From: Ornithinibacter sp.
GTDB taxonomy: Bacteria > Actinomycetota > Actinomycetes > Actinomycetales > Dermatophilaceae
Direction of reading: 5' to 3'
Assembly (NCBI GenBank): GCA_029266735.1
Contig: JAQSWG010000032.1
Span: 1 to 37,430 of the forward strand
DNA: 37,430 nt
The notes below the pieces were generated by a model. The model was not told the origin of the DNA. It searched no databases and worked only from the letters and a program-made list of their open reading frames with translations. The position numbers and the translations under genes were made by a program. This document shows positions 1 through 7,547 of this stretch, one piece after another (within the stretch, counting starts at the first letter, position 1; each line of letters starts with the position of its first letter).

Positions 1-807
1 ATGCGCCTCTCCGGGTCCCACGTCCTCCTCACCGGGGCGACGGGGGTCATCGGGCGCCATCTCGCCACCCACCTCGTGGGGGCGGGGGCCCGAGTCACCC
101 TGGTGGCCCGGAGCCGCGAAGCCCTGCAGGCACTCGCCGCCGACCTCGACGCCACCGCCTTCCCCGCCGACCTCACCGACGACGAGGACCTGGCCGGGCT
201 GGTCGCCGGCGCCGAGGAGCGCAACGGTCCGCTCGACGTGCTCGTCAACAACGCCGGCATCGAGACCGCCGGCCACCTCGCGTCGGCAACCGCGGCCGAC
301 GTGTCCCTCACCATCGCCCTCAACCTGTCCGCCCCGCTGGAGCTGACCCGCCAGGCCCTCCCCGGGATGCTCTCCCGTCGGCGGGGCCATATCGTCGCGA
401 TGTCGTCGTTCTCGGGCGTGGCGACCTTCCCCGGGCTCGCGGTCTACGGGGCGACGAAGGCGGGTCTCACCCACGCGATGTCGGGCGTTCGGGCCGACCT
501 GCGCGGCACTCCGGTCCGGACGCTCACCGTCGAGATCGGCCCGGTGCACTCCGAGATGATGGAGCGAATCGGCGAGCACGGTCCCGCCGCCCGCTCCTTC
601 GACCGTGCCCTGCGCCTCCGGGCGCTCAGCCTCCTCCATCCCGACGACGTCGCGCGCTCCGTCGTGAAGGCGGTGGAGTCCGGCCGACCCCATCTGCGGA
701 TGCCGCGCCGAGCGGCCCCGCTGGCCCAGCTGACGAGCGCGCCCCGCACGCTCGTGCGCGCCGTGCTCACCGGCATCCCCGGGCCGGCGGACCGGAGCGG
801 CAGGTGA
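1..807 (+). CDS. Short-chain dehydrogenase/reductase (SDR)
   Basis: NAD(P)-dependent oxidoreductase of the classical SDR family, probably cytoplasmic; the substrate cannot be read from the sequence. The 268-residue protein has the Rossmann glycine motif TGATGVIG (residues 11-18), the NNAG motif (83-86), a Ser pair at 135-136 and the catalytic YxxxK (Tyr149, Lys153), all in the expected order and spacing. The length fits the family. The ATG is the first base of the window, so a start further upstream cannot be excluded, but the Rossmann strand begins within ten residues as usual. The stop overlaps the next gene (GTGA), so the two are translationally coupled and probably act on related substrates. 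Confidence 0.88.
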   Translation: MRLSGSHVLLTGATGVIGRHLATHLVGAGARVTLVARSREALQALAADLDATAFPADLTDDEDLAGLVAGAEERNGPLDVLVNNAGIETAGHLASATAADVSLTIALNLSAPLELTRQALPGMLSRRRGHIVAMSSFSGVATFPGLAVYGATKAGLTHAMSGVRADLRGTPVRTLTVEIGPVHSEMMERIGEHGPAARSFDRALRLRALSLLHPDDVARSVVKAVESGRPHLRMPRRAAPLAQLTSAPRTLVRAVLTGIPGPADRSGR

Positions 808-1628
808 GCCGGCGGCGCGTGCCCGTGCGTCGAAAGATCGCCGCCGCCACGTGGCGGGCTCCACGGGACGGACGGATCTACGCCCGGATGGAGGTCGACG
901 TCACCGCGACCCTGGCCTACCTCGAGGACGTCCGGCAGCGGTCCGGGGAACGGGTCACGGTGACGCACGTCGTCGGCGCGGCTCTGGGACGCGCGATCCG
1001 CCAGGTGCCGGAGATCCGGGCCCGGGTCGTCGCCGGACGGATCGTGGACCTCGAGCACTGCGACATCGGGTTCGCCGTCGACATCGAGCAGGGGTCGGAC
1101 CTCGCTCCGGTCAAGGTCCAGGACGTCGACACCCTGTCGCCGCTCGAGCTCGCCCGGGCGGTCGACGCCGGAGCGCGCCGGCTGCGCCGCGGCGAGGACG
1201 AGGCCTACCGGCGCTCGTCGATGATCGTCCGCCTCCTGCCCACCGGCCTGATGCGACCGCTCATCTCCTCGGCGAGCCTGCTCGCCGGAGGCCTGGGGTG
1301 GCGGGCGTTCGGGCAGCCCGGCTTCCCGCTGGGGGCCGCCTTCGTCTCCAACGTCGGTTCGCTGGGGCTCGACGAGGCGTTCCTCGCACCGCTGCCCTTC
1401 GCCCGCACACCGGTCTACCTCGCCATCGGCGCCGTGCAGCAGCGACCCGTCGTCGTCGACGGGTCGGTCGTCGCTCGGCCGGTCCTCGTCCTCGTGGCGA
1501 CGGCGGACCACCGCGTCGTCGACGGTGCCCACGCGGGCGAGATGGCGACCGTCATCCGTGACCTGCTCGCCCACCCCGAACGGCTGGAACGCCCGGCGAC
1601 GGGGGTACCGGCGGCTGCGCGCTCGTGA
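804..1628 (+). CDS. Stand-alone 2-oxoacid dehydrogenase E2-type acyltransferase domain protein
   Basis: The 274 residues correspond to the catalytic acyltransferase fold of dihydrolipoamide acyltransferases (chloramphenicol-acetyltransferase-like). The C-terminal active-site motif HRVVDG is intact (His236, Asp240). There is no lipoyl domain and no peripheral-subunit-binding domain, so this is not a normal E2 subunit of a pyruvate dehydrogenase-type complex. It more likely transfers an acyl group from CoA to a small molecule, or forms an unconventional complex. A stretch at about 140-190 (GLMRPLISSASLLAGGLGW) is hydrophobic. The GTG start overlaps the stop of the upstream SDR by four bases, suggesting one operon. 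The fold assignment is firm; the reaction is unknown. Confidence 0.8.
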   Translation: MSRRRVPVRRKIAAATWRAPRDGRIYARMEVDVTATLAYLEDVRQRSGERVTVTHVVGAALGRAIRQVPEIRARVVAGRIVDLEHCDIGFAVDIEQGSDLAPVKVQDVDTLSPLELARAVDAGARRLRRGEDEAYRRSSMIVRLLPTGLMRPLISSASLLAGGLGWRAFGQPGFPLGAAFVSNVGSLGLDEAFLAPLPFARTPVYLAIGAVQQRPVVVDGSVVARPVLVLVATADHRVVDGAHAGEMATVIRDLLAHPERLERPATGVPAAARS

Positions 1629-1641
1629 GCCGCGGCCGCCG

Positions 1642-1899
1642 TCACTCCGCCGGGTCGGCCGACCGGACGTCCGGGATGCCGCGCGTCTCGTCCTGCTTGA
1701 GCTCGTCGATCTCCTCGAGGATGCGCTGGCGCTCGTCCGGTGCCACCTCGACCCCTGCCTCGTCGAGCCCTTCGTCCAGCTCCGCCTCGACGATCGACCT
1801 GTCGCCGCTGTAGTTCCACGACGTCACGTCGTCCACGACGTTCTGGGCGGCCTCGGTGGCAGCGTCCTGGCGGTCCTGCTCGTTCGGGACGTCAGTCAT
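1642..1899 (-). CDS. Small acidic hypothetical protein
   Basis: An 85-residue, strongly acidic, probably soluble protein with no transmembrane segment and no motif I recognise. The C-terminal half (DERQRILEEIDELKQDE) looks like an amphipathic helix. A good ribosome binding site (GGAGGACACC) directly precedes the ATG at 1899, the main reason for calling it. It converges on the E2-like gene, with 13 bases between the two stops. The next gene downstream on the same strand lies further left across the acyltransferase, so this looks monocistronic. Function unknown. Confidence 0.65.
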   Translation of the reverse strand: MTDVPNEQDRQDAATEAAQNVVDDVTSWNYSGDRSIVEAELDEGLDEAGVEVAPDERQRILEEIDELKQDETRGIPDVRSADPAE

Positions 1900-1972
1900 G
1901 GTGTCCTCCGTCTGCTCGGCCCCGGTCCCGAGCGAGCCCGGGGTGGGCGGCCATCGTGGCAGACCAAGGGGG

Positions 1973-2413
1973 TCAAACGGTCTCCGAACGCGGTTCGACC
2001 ACGACCTCCGGGGCCTTCAACGACGTCCCGATCAGCACGAGGATGACGCCCAGGACCGCCGCGAGCGCCGCGACCCCGAAGGCGACCACCGAGGTGAAGA
2101 GTGACGCGCGCAGGAAGGACGCCTGCATCGCGGTCTGCCTCGCCGGGTCGTCCCGCTCCAGCTCGGCGTACGTCTTCCCGCCCGTCTCCTCCAGCGCGTG
2201 CTTGTTGATCACCTGGGCCTCCGAGTACGCCGTCAGGGGGCCCGTGACCGGGTCGCCCGCGAAGTAGTCCGCGTCCTGCGAGACCGTGATGTTCTCCGCG
2301 CTGAGCTGGTCCGCGACGAGGAACCACGTCACGACGCCGGCAACGGCGAAGACCACTCCCGCGACGACGACGACCCATCCCCGAGCCGTCGTCCTTCCAC
2401 CTGTCCGTGCCAT
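1973..2413 (-). CDS. Conserved actinobacterial membrane protein, two TM segments
   Basis: A 146-residue protein with a transmembrane helix at about residues 13-34 and another at about 107-129, separated by a polar, probably extracytoplasmic loop of about 70 residues. The open frame runs much further upstream, but the real start is the ATG at 2413: it follows a clear GGAAGGTGAG binding site, and the hydrophobic N-terminus begins just after it. Similar actinobacterial proteins (MARTGG... with ITVSxDAD in the loop) are often deposited as aromatic ring-opening dioxygenase LigA. Nothing here resembles a dioxygenase, so that name should not be carried over. No role can be inferred from the neighbours. 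Confidence 0.8.
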   Translation of the reverse strand: MARTGGRTTARGWVVVVAGVVFAVAGVVTWFLVADQLSAENITVSQDADYFAGDPVTGPLTAYSEAQVINKHALEETGGKTYAELERDDPARQTAMQASFLRASLFTSVVAFGVAALAAVLGVILVLIGTSLKAPEVVVEPRSETV

Positions 2414-2512
2414 CTGACGCTCACCTTCCCGTGCCCTGTCGGTTCCGTTCAGTGTGTCGGCTGTCGGGGTCCCCGAAGTCACCCCCACCGGGTGAGATGT
2501 GTGGCCCGACGA

Positions 2513-2548
2513 GGAACGGCCCGAACCTCGAAGGGTCCGGGCCGTTCC
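2513..2548 (-). terminator. Hairpin terminator downstream of tRNA-Leu
   Basis: Arms 2513-2527 and 2534-2548 pair over 15 bp with one mismatch around a six-base loop (TCGAAG). No U-tract follows, as is common for actinobacterial terminators. It starts 24 bases past the 3' end of the minus-strand tRNA gene. Confidence 0.75.
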
Positions 2549-2571
2549 GATGTCCTGGAACTCGACATGGG

Positions 2572-2654
2572 TGCGCAAGGGGGGATTTGAACCCCCACGC
2601 CCTTTCGGACACTGGCACCTGAAGCCAGCGCGTCTGCCGTTCCGCCACTTGCGC
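2572..2654 (-). tRNA. tRNA-Leu (anticodon CAG)
   Basis: On the minus strand a 7-bp acceptor stem (GCGCAAG with CTTGCGC) encloses an 83-nt class II tRNA. The anticodon stem CTGGC/GCCAG holds loop TTCAGGT, giving anticodon CAG, which reads CUG leucine codons. A variable arm follows, then the T-arm GGGGGTTCAAATCCCCC. The discriminator base is A and the CCA tail is not encoded. CUG is the dominant Leu codon in this GC-rich DNA, so this should be a heavily used tRNA. Its promoter must lie between 2655 and about 2700, overlapping the start of the divergent MMPL gene. Confidence 0.95.
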
Positions 2655-2686
2655 GTGACGCTCGCTCGTCGACACACTGACGTTCC

Positions 2687-4945
2687 ATGGACACCACCAC
2701 CACGAGGCGCCCGGAGCGAGACCGCGAGACCGATGCCGCCACGACCACGGTCTCGGCCGGGACACCGCCGCCCGTCGACCCGTCCCGCCACCGTTCGGGC
2801 CTGTCGCTCTGGAGCATGCGACACCGCTGGCTCGTGCTCGCTCTCAGCGCCCTCGCCCTCGTGGCCGGCATCGCCCTCATGGCGACCAGCGGCATCCGGA
2901 CGACGCCGCCCGAGGACCAGCTCGTCGGCGACTCCGCCATTGCGGCCGAGATCGAGGAGCGCGCCGGGCTCTACGGCACTCCCACCGAGACGGTCGTCGC
3001 CACCGCGAAGGACGGCTCGCTCACGGATGCCGAGGTGACCACCATCGGCACCGAGCTGGCGGCGGCATACCGCGACGTCGACGGCATCGCCGACATCGGG
3101 GAGCCGCAGCCAGGCGCCGACGGCCGCAGTGTCGTGCTCACCCTCACCCTCGACGCGGACGACGACCCCGCCGAGGGCTCCACCGCACCGTCGCCGAGCG
3201 AGGCCGTGGGACCGAGCCTCGAGGCGACCGCGGCCTTCGCAGCGGCGAACCCCGAGCTCACCGTCGGTCAGATCGGCGACGGCTCGGTGACCAAGGAGGT
3301 CGACGCCACCCTCGGCGCCGACTTCAAGCGGGCCGAGCTCATCAGCATCCCGTTGACGCTCGTCATCCTCCTCGTCGCCTTCGGTGCGGTCGTCGCCGCC
3401 GGGGTGCCCCTCGTCCTCGGTCTCGGCAGCGTCGGTGTCGCGCTGGGGCTCACGGCGGCGGCGTCCAACGGCATCCTTCCGGTGGACCCCAACGCGCAGA
3501 GTCTCATCCTGCTCATCGGCCTCGCGGTCGGCGTCGACTACGCCCTGTTCGTCATCCGCAGGGCCCGCGAGGAACGGGCGGCGGGCGCCGACGTCCGCGA
3601 CTCGATCGCCCTGGCCGGGGCGACTGCCGGGCGAGCCGTCGTCATCTCCGGCATCACGGTGATCGTCGCGATGTCCGGCATGCTCGTCGCCGGTGGCCTC
3701 TTCACGAGCCTGGCCCTCGGCGCGATGCTCGTCGTCCTCGCCGCCGTCATCGCGTCCGCCACGACGCTCCCGGCTCTGCTGGCGGTGCTCGGCGACACGG
3801 TGGACGCCCTCCGCCTGCCGTTCACTGCTCGGCGCCGGTCCCGTGCCGGGTCGCCCGACTCCCTGTGGGGCCGCCTCGCCGGCGCCGTGTCCCGGCGTCC
3901 GGTGCGCTGGGGAGCCGCTGCCGTCGCGGTGCTCGTCGCGCTCGCCGTCCCGGCGCTCGGCATGAAGACCGCCCTGGGCGGCATCGAGACGCTCAGCCCC
4001 GACCTCGCCGTCGTCCAGGCCTACCGTCAGCTCGAGACGGCCGTCCCCAGCGACGGCACCGCCGTGACGATCGCCGTCGATGCGCCCGGCGACCTCCAGG
4101 CCGACGTCCTGGCCGCCCTCGACGGCATCCGGGAGGAGGCCGGCACCCTGCCCCACGTCTCGGGCCTGGCCCCCGAGGCCGTCGTCTCCGACGACGGGAC
4201 CGCCACCGTCCTGCCCGTCGGGATCGCGATGGACGCCTCGGACGACCGGCTCCCCGGTGTCGTCGCGGACATCCGTGACACGCTCGTGCCGCGGGTGGAG
4301 ACGGCGCTCGTCGAGGTCCCAGGCGCCGAGGTCCACGTCGGCGGACAGGCGGCCGCGACCGACCTCAGTGCCTGGATGGACGACCGGCTCCCGTGGGTCG
4401 TGGCCTTCGTGCTCGTGCTCACGCTCCTCGTCATGACGATCTCGTTCGGCTCACCCTGGCTCGCCGTGGCGACGGTGGCCCTCAACGTCCTCTCCGTCGG
4501 CGCGGCGTACGGCCTCATGACGCTCGTGTTCCAGGGCACCTGGGCCGAGGGCGTCCTCGCCTTCTCGTCGACCGGCGCGATCGCCGCGTGGCTGCCGATG
4601 CTGATGTTCGTCATCCTCTTCGGGCTGTCGATGGACTACCACGTGTTCGTCACGAGCCGCGTGCGCGAGGCGTATGCCGCGGGGCACGACCCTTCGGCAG
4701 CCGTGCGGCTCGGCGTGGCCCGCTCGGCAGGCGTGGTGACGAGCGCGGCGGCCGTCATGGTCGGGGTGTTCTCCATCTTCGGGACGCTGTCGAGCCTGGA
4801 GATGAAGCAGCTGGGGGTGGGCCTCGCCACGGCCGTGCTCCTCGACGCGACGCTCGTGCGCGGGGTCCTCCTTCCCGCGACGCTCACCGTGCTCGGCGAG
4901 CGCGCCCACCACGGTCCCCGGTGGATCCCCCGGATCCACCACTGA
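2687..4945 (+). CDS. MMPL/RND-family membrane transporter
   Basis: A 752-residue inner-membrane transporter with two tandem MMPL modules and about 12 transmembrane helices. Each half has one N-terminal helix, a large periplasm-side loop and a block of five helices. The proton-relay motif occurs twice: GVDYALFVIRR in the first half and GLSMDYHVFVTSR in the second, each with the conserved Asp-Tyr. The family exports lipids, siderophores or drugs using the proton gradient; the cargo is unknown here. The N-terminal 45 residues are polar and Thr/Arg-rich. The ATG at 2687 has a weak binding site and an internal start near 2816 would still keep the first helix. The gene is followed immediately by a strong hairpin, so it is monocistronic. 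Confidence 0.92.
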   Translation: MDTTTTRRPERDRETDAATTTVSAGTPPPVDPSRHRSGLSLWSMRHRWLVLALSALALVAGIALMATSGIRTTPPEDQLVGDSAIAAEIEERAGLYGTPTETVVATAKDGSLTDAEVTTIGTELAAAYRDVDGIADIGEPQPGADGRSVVLTLTLDADDDPAEGSTAPSPSEAVGPSLEATAAFAAANPELTVGQIGDGSVTKEVDATLGADFKRAELISIPLTLVILLVAFGAVVAAGVPLVLGLGSVGVALGLTAAASNGILPVDPNAQSLILLIGLAVGVDYALFVIRRAREERAAGADVRDSIALAGATAGRAVVISGITVIVAMSGMLVAGGLFTSLALGAMLVVLAAVIASATTLPALLAVLGDTVDALRLPFTARRRSRAGSPDSLWGRLAGAVSRRPVRWGAAAVAVLVALAVPALGMKTALGGIETLSPDLAVVQAYRQLETAVPSDGTAVTIAVDAPGDLQADVLAALDGIREEAGTLPHVSGLAPEAVVSDDGTATVLPVGIAMDASDDRLPGVVADIRDTLVPRVETALVEVPGAEVHVGGQAAATDLSAWMDDRLPWVVAFVLVLTLLVMTISFGSPWLAVATVALNVLSVGAAYGLMTLVFQGTWAEGVLAFSSTGAIAAWLPMLMFVILFGLSMDYHVFVTSRVREAYAAGHDPSAAVRLGVARSAGVVTSAAAVMVGVFSIFGTLSSLEMKQLGVGLATAVLLDATLVRGVLLPATLTVLGERAHHGPRWIPRIHH

Positions 4946-4947
4946 GG

Positions 4948-4973
4948 CCCCGGCCGGCACAGGCCGGCCGGGG
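4948..4973. terminator. Bidirectional hairpin between convergent MMPL and pirin genes
   Basis: Perfect 11-bp inverted repeat (CCCCGGCCGGC / GCCGGCCGGGG) with a four-base loop. It fills the gap between the MMPL stop at 4945 and the pirin stop at 4975 and can serve both transcripts. Confidence 0.85.
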
Positions 4974-4974
4974 T

Positions 4975-5982
4975 TCAGGACATCGCGTTGGCCTCGGCGC
5001 CGGAGAAGCCGGAGGTCTCCCGGTTGCCTCGCGCCTTCAGCCGAACCCCTGGGAGCGCCGGCGCCGGGATGCGGGAGACCGGACCGGCATACCCCTCGAC
5101 CCGGCCGAAGCGGCCGGCCCCACCACCACCGGTCCCGGCGTCCTCGGCCTCGCCACCCGTCTCGGCTTCCCACTGCTCGCGGGCCTGCGCCACCTCCTCG
5201 TGCGAGCGGCCGATGAAGTTCCACCACATGACGACGTCCTCACCGAACGGCTCGCCCGCAAGCACGAGCACCCGCGCTCCGTGGGGTCCGGCGACGAGCA
5301 GCACCGGCCCCGGTTGCCGCCACGCGGGGACGACACCGAGCTCGGCGCGGGCCAGGTCGCGGCCCTCGAGGGTGACCGAGCCGGTGTCGACGAGCACCGA
5401 CACCTCGAACCCCTCCGCGACCGGCACGTGCACCGCGCTCCCCGCCTCGAGCACCACCTCCGCCCCCACGAGGGGTGACTCCACGCGCACGGGCGACGTC
5501 GAGCCCCACATCGACCCCACGAACACCTGCGCCCGCACGCCCGGCGCCACTGCCAGCACCTCCGGCTCGTGGTGCTCGAAGCGCGGGTCCACGTCGGCCA
5601 CCGCCTCGGGCAGCACGAGCCACAGCTGCGCGCCGTGGATGACGGACGTCCCTGCCGTGGACACCTCGGAGTGCGAGATGCCGCGCCCGGCCGTCATGAG
5701 GTTGACCTCCCCCGGTCGCACGACCGCCACCGTCCCGAGCGAGTCGCGGTGCTCGACCTCTCCGCTGAACAGCCACGACACCGTCGCGAGCCCACAGTGC
5801 GGATGCGGGGCGACGTCCATCCCGCCGCTCTCGGCGACGTCGTCCGGCCCGTAGTGGTCGACGAAGCACCAGGCACCGACGAACGACCGCTCCCTCGCCG
5901 GGAGCGTGCGCCGCACCGTCATCGCGCGCGGGCCGCCCAGCGGCACCTCACGGGGCACGATCACCTGGACGCCGTCGTTCAT
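4975..5982 (-). CDS. Pirin family protein
   Basis: A 335-residue bicupin pirin. The N-terminal cupin carries the metal-binding set: the HPHCG motif (His60, His62) and GISHSE (His104, Glu106), the positions of the iron ligands of human pirin and E. coli YhhW. The C-terminal part is the second pirin domain. Family members act as quercetin dioxygenases or as redox/stress-linked partners of metabolic enzymes; which applies here cannot be told. An in-frame GTG seven codons upstream exists, but MNDGVQV at 5982 matches normal pirin N-termini. The last about 60 residues are less conserved and Gly/Pro-rich. It is divergent from fhaA and ends at the hairpin shared with the MMPL gene. Confidence 0.92.
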   Translation of the reverse strand: MNDGVQVIVPREVPLGGPRAMTVRRTLPARERSFVGAWCFVDHYGPDDVAESGGMDVAPHPHCGLATVSWLFSGEVEHRDSLGTVAVVRPGEVNLMTAGRGISHSEVSTAGTSVIHGAQLWLVLPEAVADVDPRFEHHEPEVLAVAPGVRAQVFVGSMWGSTSPVRVESPLVGAEVVLEAGSAVHVPVAEGFEVSVLVDTGSVTLEGRDLARAELGVVPAWRQPGPVLLVAGPHGARVLVLAGEPFGEDVVMWWNFIGRSHEEVAQAREQWEAETGGEAEDAGTGGGGAGRFGRVEGYAGPVSRIPAPALPGVRLKARGNRETSGFSGAEANAMS

Positions 5983-6082
5983 CCGACCACCGTACGTGCC
6001 CACCGTTCAGGGTGCACGCGGCCCTGACGGATAGTCTTGCGAGACCGACCGTGGGCCGGAACCGAGTGGAGGAGGTGCGCCG

Positions 6083-6997
6083 ATGGGTCTGTTCGATCGC
6101 CTCGAGGCGGGGCTCGAGCGTGCCGTGCAGGGCACGTTCGCCAAGCACCTCCGGGCCAACGTCCACCCCGTCGAGATCGCCAGCCACATCCGTCGCGCGA
6201 TGGACGACCGGGCGGTCACCGGCTCCGGCCGCGCCATCGTCCCCAACGTCTTCACCATCGAGCTGTCCCCCGGCGACTTCGACCGGATGGCGCCCGACCT
6301 CGCCGCCATCGAGGAGGACCTCGTCGCCGCCGCCGAGGAGCACTGCGACGGCCAGCGCTACCAGCCCGCCGGCCCCATCGACATCCTCTTCGAGGAGCAC
6401 GACGACCTCGAGACAGGCGTCTTCCGACTCCGCCCCTCCAAGGCCTCGCGCCCGCGGGCCACCGGCACGACCGGGCAGGAGCGGGCCGCTCGTCCCGAAC
6501 AGGGGCGGGGGTATGCCGGTGCGGCAGCCGCCGCCGGGCGTGCATCAGCTCCTCCACCCGCGGTTCCTCCGGTTGCCGGGCCGGTGCCCCCCGCGGCTCC
6601 ACATCAGGCAGCGCGCCAGCCTGCCGCCGACGACGACGAGCTCGGCGCGACAGCACGGCATCCGGCGCCGCCGCCGGCGAGCCCCCGCCGGGTCAACCCC
6701 GCGGACCGGCCGTGGCTGGACGTCGACGGGGAGCGCTACCCCCTCATGGGAGCCATCACCATCCTCGGTCGGGACGACGGCGCCGACATCATCCTCGACG
6801 ACCCGGGCATCTCACGCCGGCACAGCGAGCTGCGCGTCACGACCGACGGTCGCCACTTCGTGACGACGATCCGCGACCTCGGGTCGACGAACGGCACCTA
6901 CGTCAACGGCGAGCGCATCTCGAGCGAGCACCTCGAGGACGGCGACCGGGTCACCGTCGGACGCACCTCGATCACGTTCCGCGGCGGGCGGAGGTGA
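6083..6997 (+). CDS. fhaA: FHA domain protein FhaA (DUF3662 + FHA)
   Basis: First gene of the growth/division signalling operon. The 304-residue protein has an N-terminal DUF3662 domain (about 1-120, MGLFDRLEAGLERAV start), a Pro/Ala-rich linker, and a C-terminal FHA domain (about 216-304) with GRDDGAD, SRRHSEL and STNGTYVNG, the phosphothreonine-binding loops. In Mycobacterium FhaA binds phosphorylated MviN/MurJ and regulates late peptidoglycan steps; the same is expected here. A strong GGAGGTG site lies before the ATG. A TANNNT element (TAGTCT, 6032-6037) in the 100-base gap to pirin may be the operon's -10, but I see no convincing -35. Confidence 0.96.
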   Translation: MGLFDRLEAGLERAVQGTFAKHLRANVHPVEIASHIRRAMDDRAVTGSGRAIVPNVFTIELSPGDFDRMAPDLAAIEEDLVAAAEEHCDGQRYQPAGPIDILFEEHDDLETGVFRLRPSKASRPRATGTTGQERAARPEQGRGYAGAAAAAGRASAPPPAVPPVAGPVPPAAPHQAARQPAADDDELGATARHPAPPPASPRRVNPADRPWLDVDGERYPLMGAITILGRDDGADIILDDPGISRRHSELRVTTDGRHFVTTIRDLGSTNGTYVNGERISSEHLEDGDRVTVGRTSITFRGGRR

Positions 6998-7004
6998 CCG
7001 CGGA

Positions 7005-7544
7005 GTGCTGAGCGAGATCACCCTGACCCTCATGCGCCTGGGTCTCCTCGTGCTGCTGTGGGTCTTCGTGTTCGCGGTCGTCGGTGTCCTGCGCGGAGAC
7101 CTCTACGGCACGCGCGTCAAGCGCCGTACCGCGGGCGCCGGCAAGGCCGCCCGCTCCGCCCCGGCCGGCGTGGCGCCGAGGCCGGTCGCACGAGCAGCCA
7201 ACCCCGAGCGGGGAGGCGGCCGTTCCGGCCGCGCGGGACGGGGTCGCAAGGGCCCCACCCGGCTCGTCGTGACGGCCGGCCCCCTCTCCGGCACGACCCT
7301 CCCGCTGCGCCCGGCCGGCACCCTCATCGGGCGCAGCCCGGAGTGTGCCCTCGTCCTCGACGACGACTACGTCTCCGGCCGCCACGCCCGCATCTTCCAG
7401 TCCGACGGCGGCACCTGGACCGTCGAGGACCTCCGCTCCACGAACGGAACCTTCCTCGGCGCGACGCGCCTCACCGAGCCCCGCGAGGTGGCCGTCGGCA
7501 GCGTGCTGCGGATCGGCCAGACCGTCGTCGAGCTGCAGAGGTAG
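7005..7544 (+). CDS. fhaB: Membrane-anchored FHA protein FhaB/FipA
   Basis: A 179-residue protein with one N-terminal transmembrane helix (about 8-28), a basic Arg/Gly/Ala-rich linker and a C-terminal FHA domain (about 97-179). The domain has GRSPECALVLDDDYVSGRHA and STNGTFLG, so the Arg, Ser and His/Asn of the phosphothreonine pocket are present. Mycobacterial FhaB (FipA) links PknA/PknB phosphorylation to FtsZ and FtsQ at the septum. The start is GTG, seven bases after the fhaA stop and inside the same transcript. The pairing with a soluble FHA protein before a phosphatase and a kinase is diagnostic for this operon. Confidence 0.95.
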   Translation: MLSEITLTLMRLGLLVLLWVFVFAVVGVLRGDLYGTRVKRRTAGAGKAARSAPAGVAPRPVARAANPERGGGRSGRAGRGRKGPTRLVVTAGPLSGTTLPLRPAGTLIGRSPECALVLDDDYVSGRHARIFQSDGGTWTVEDLRSTNGTFLGATRLTEPREVAVGSVLRIGQTVVELQR

Positions 7545-7547
7545 CGC

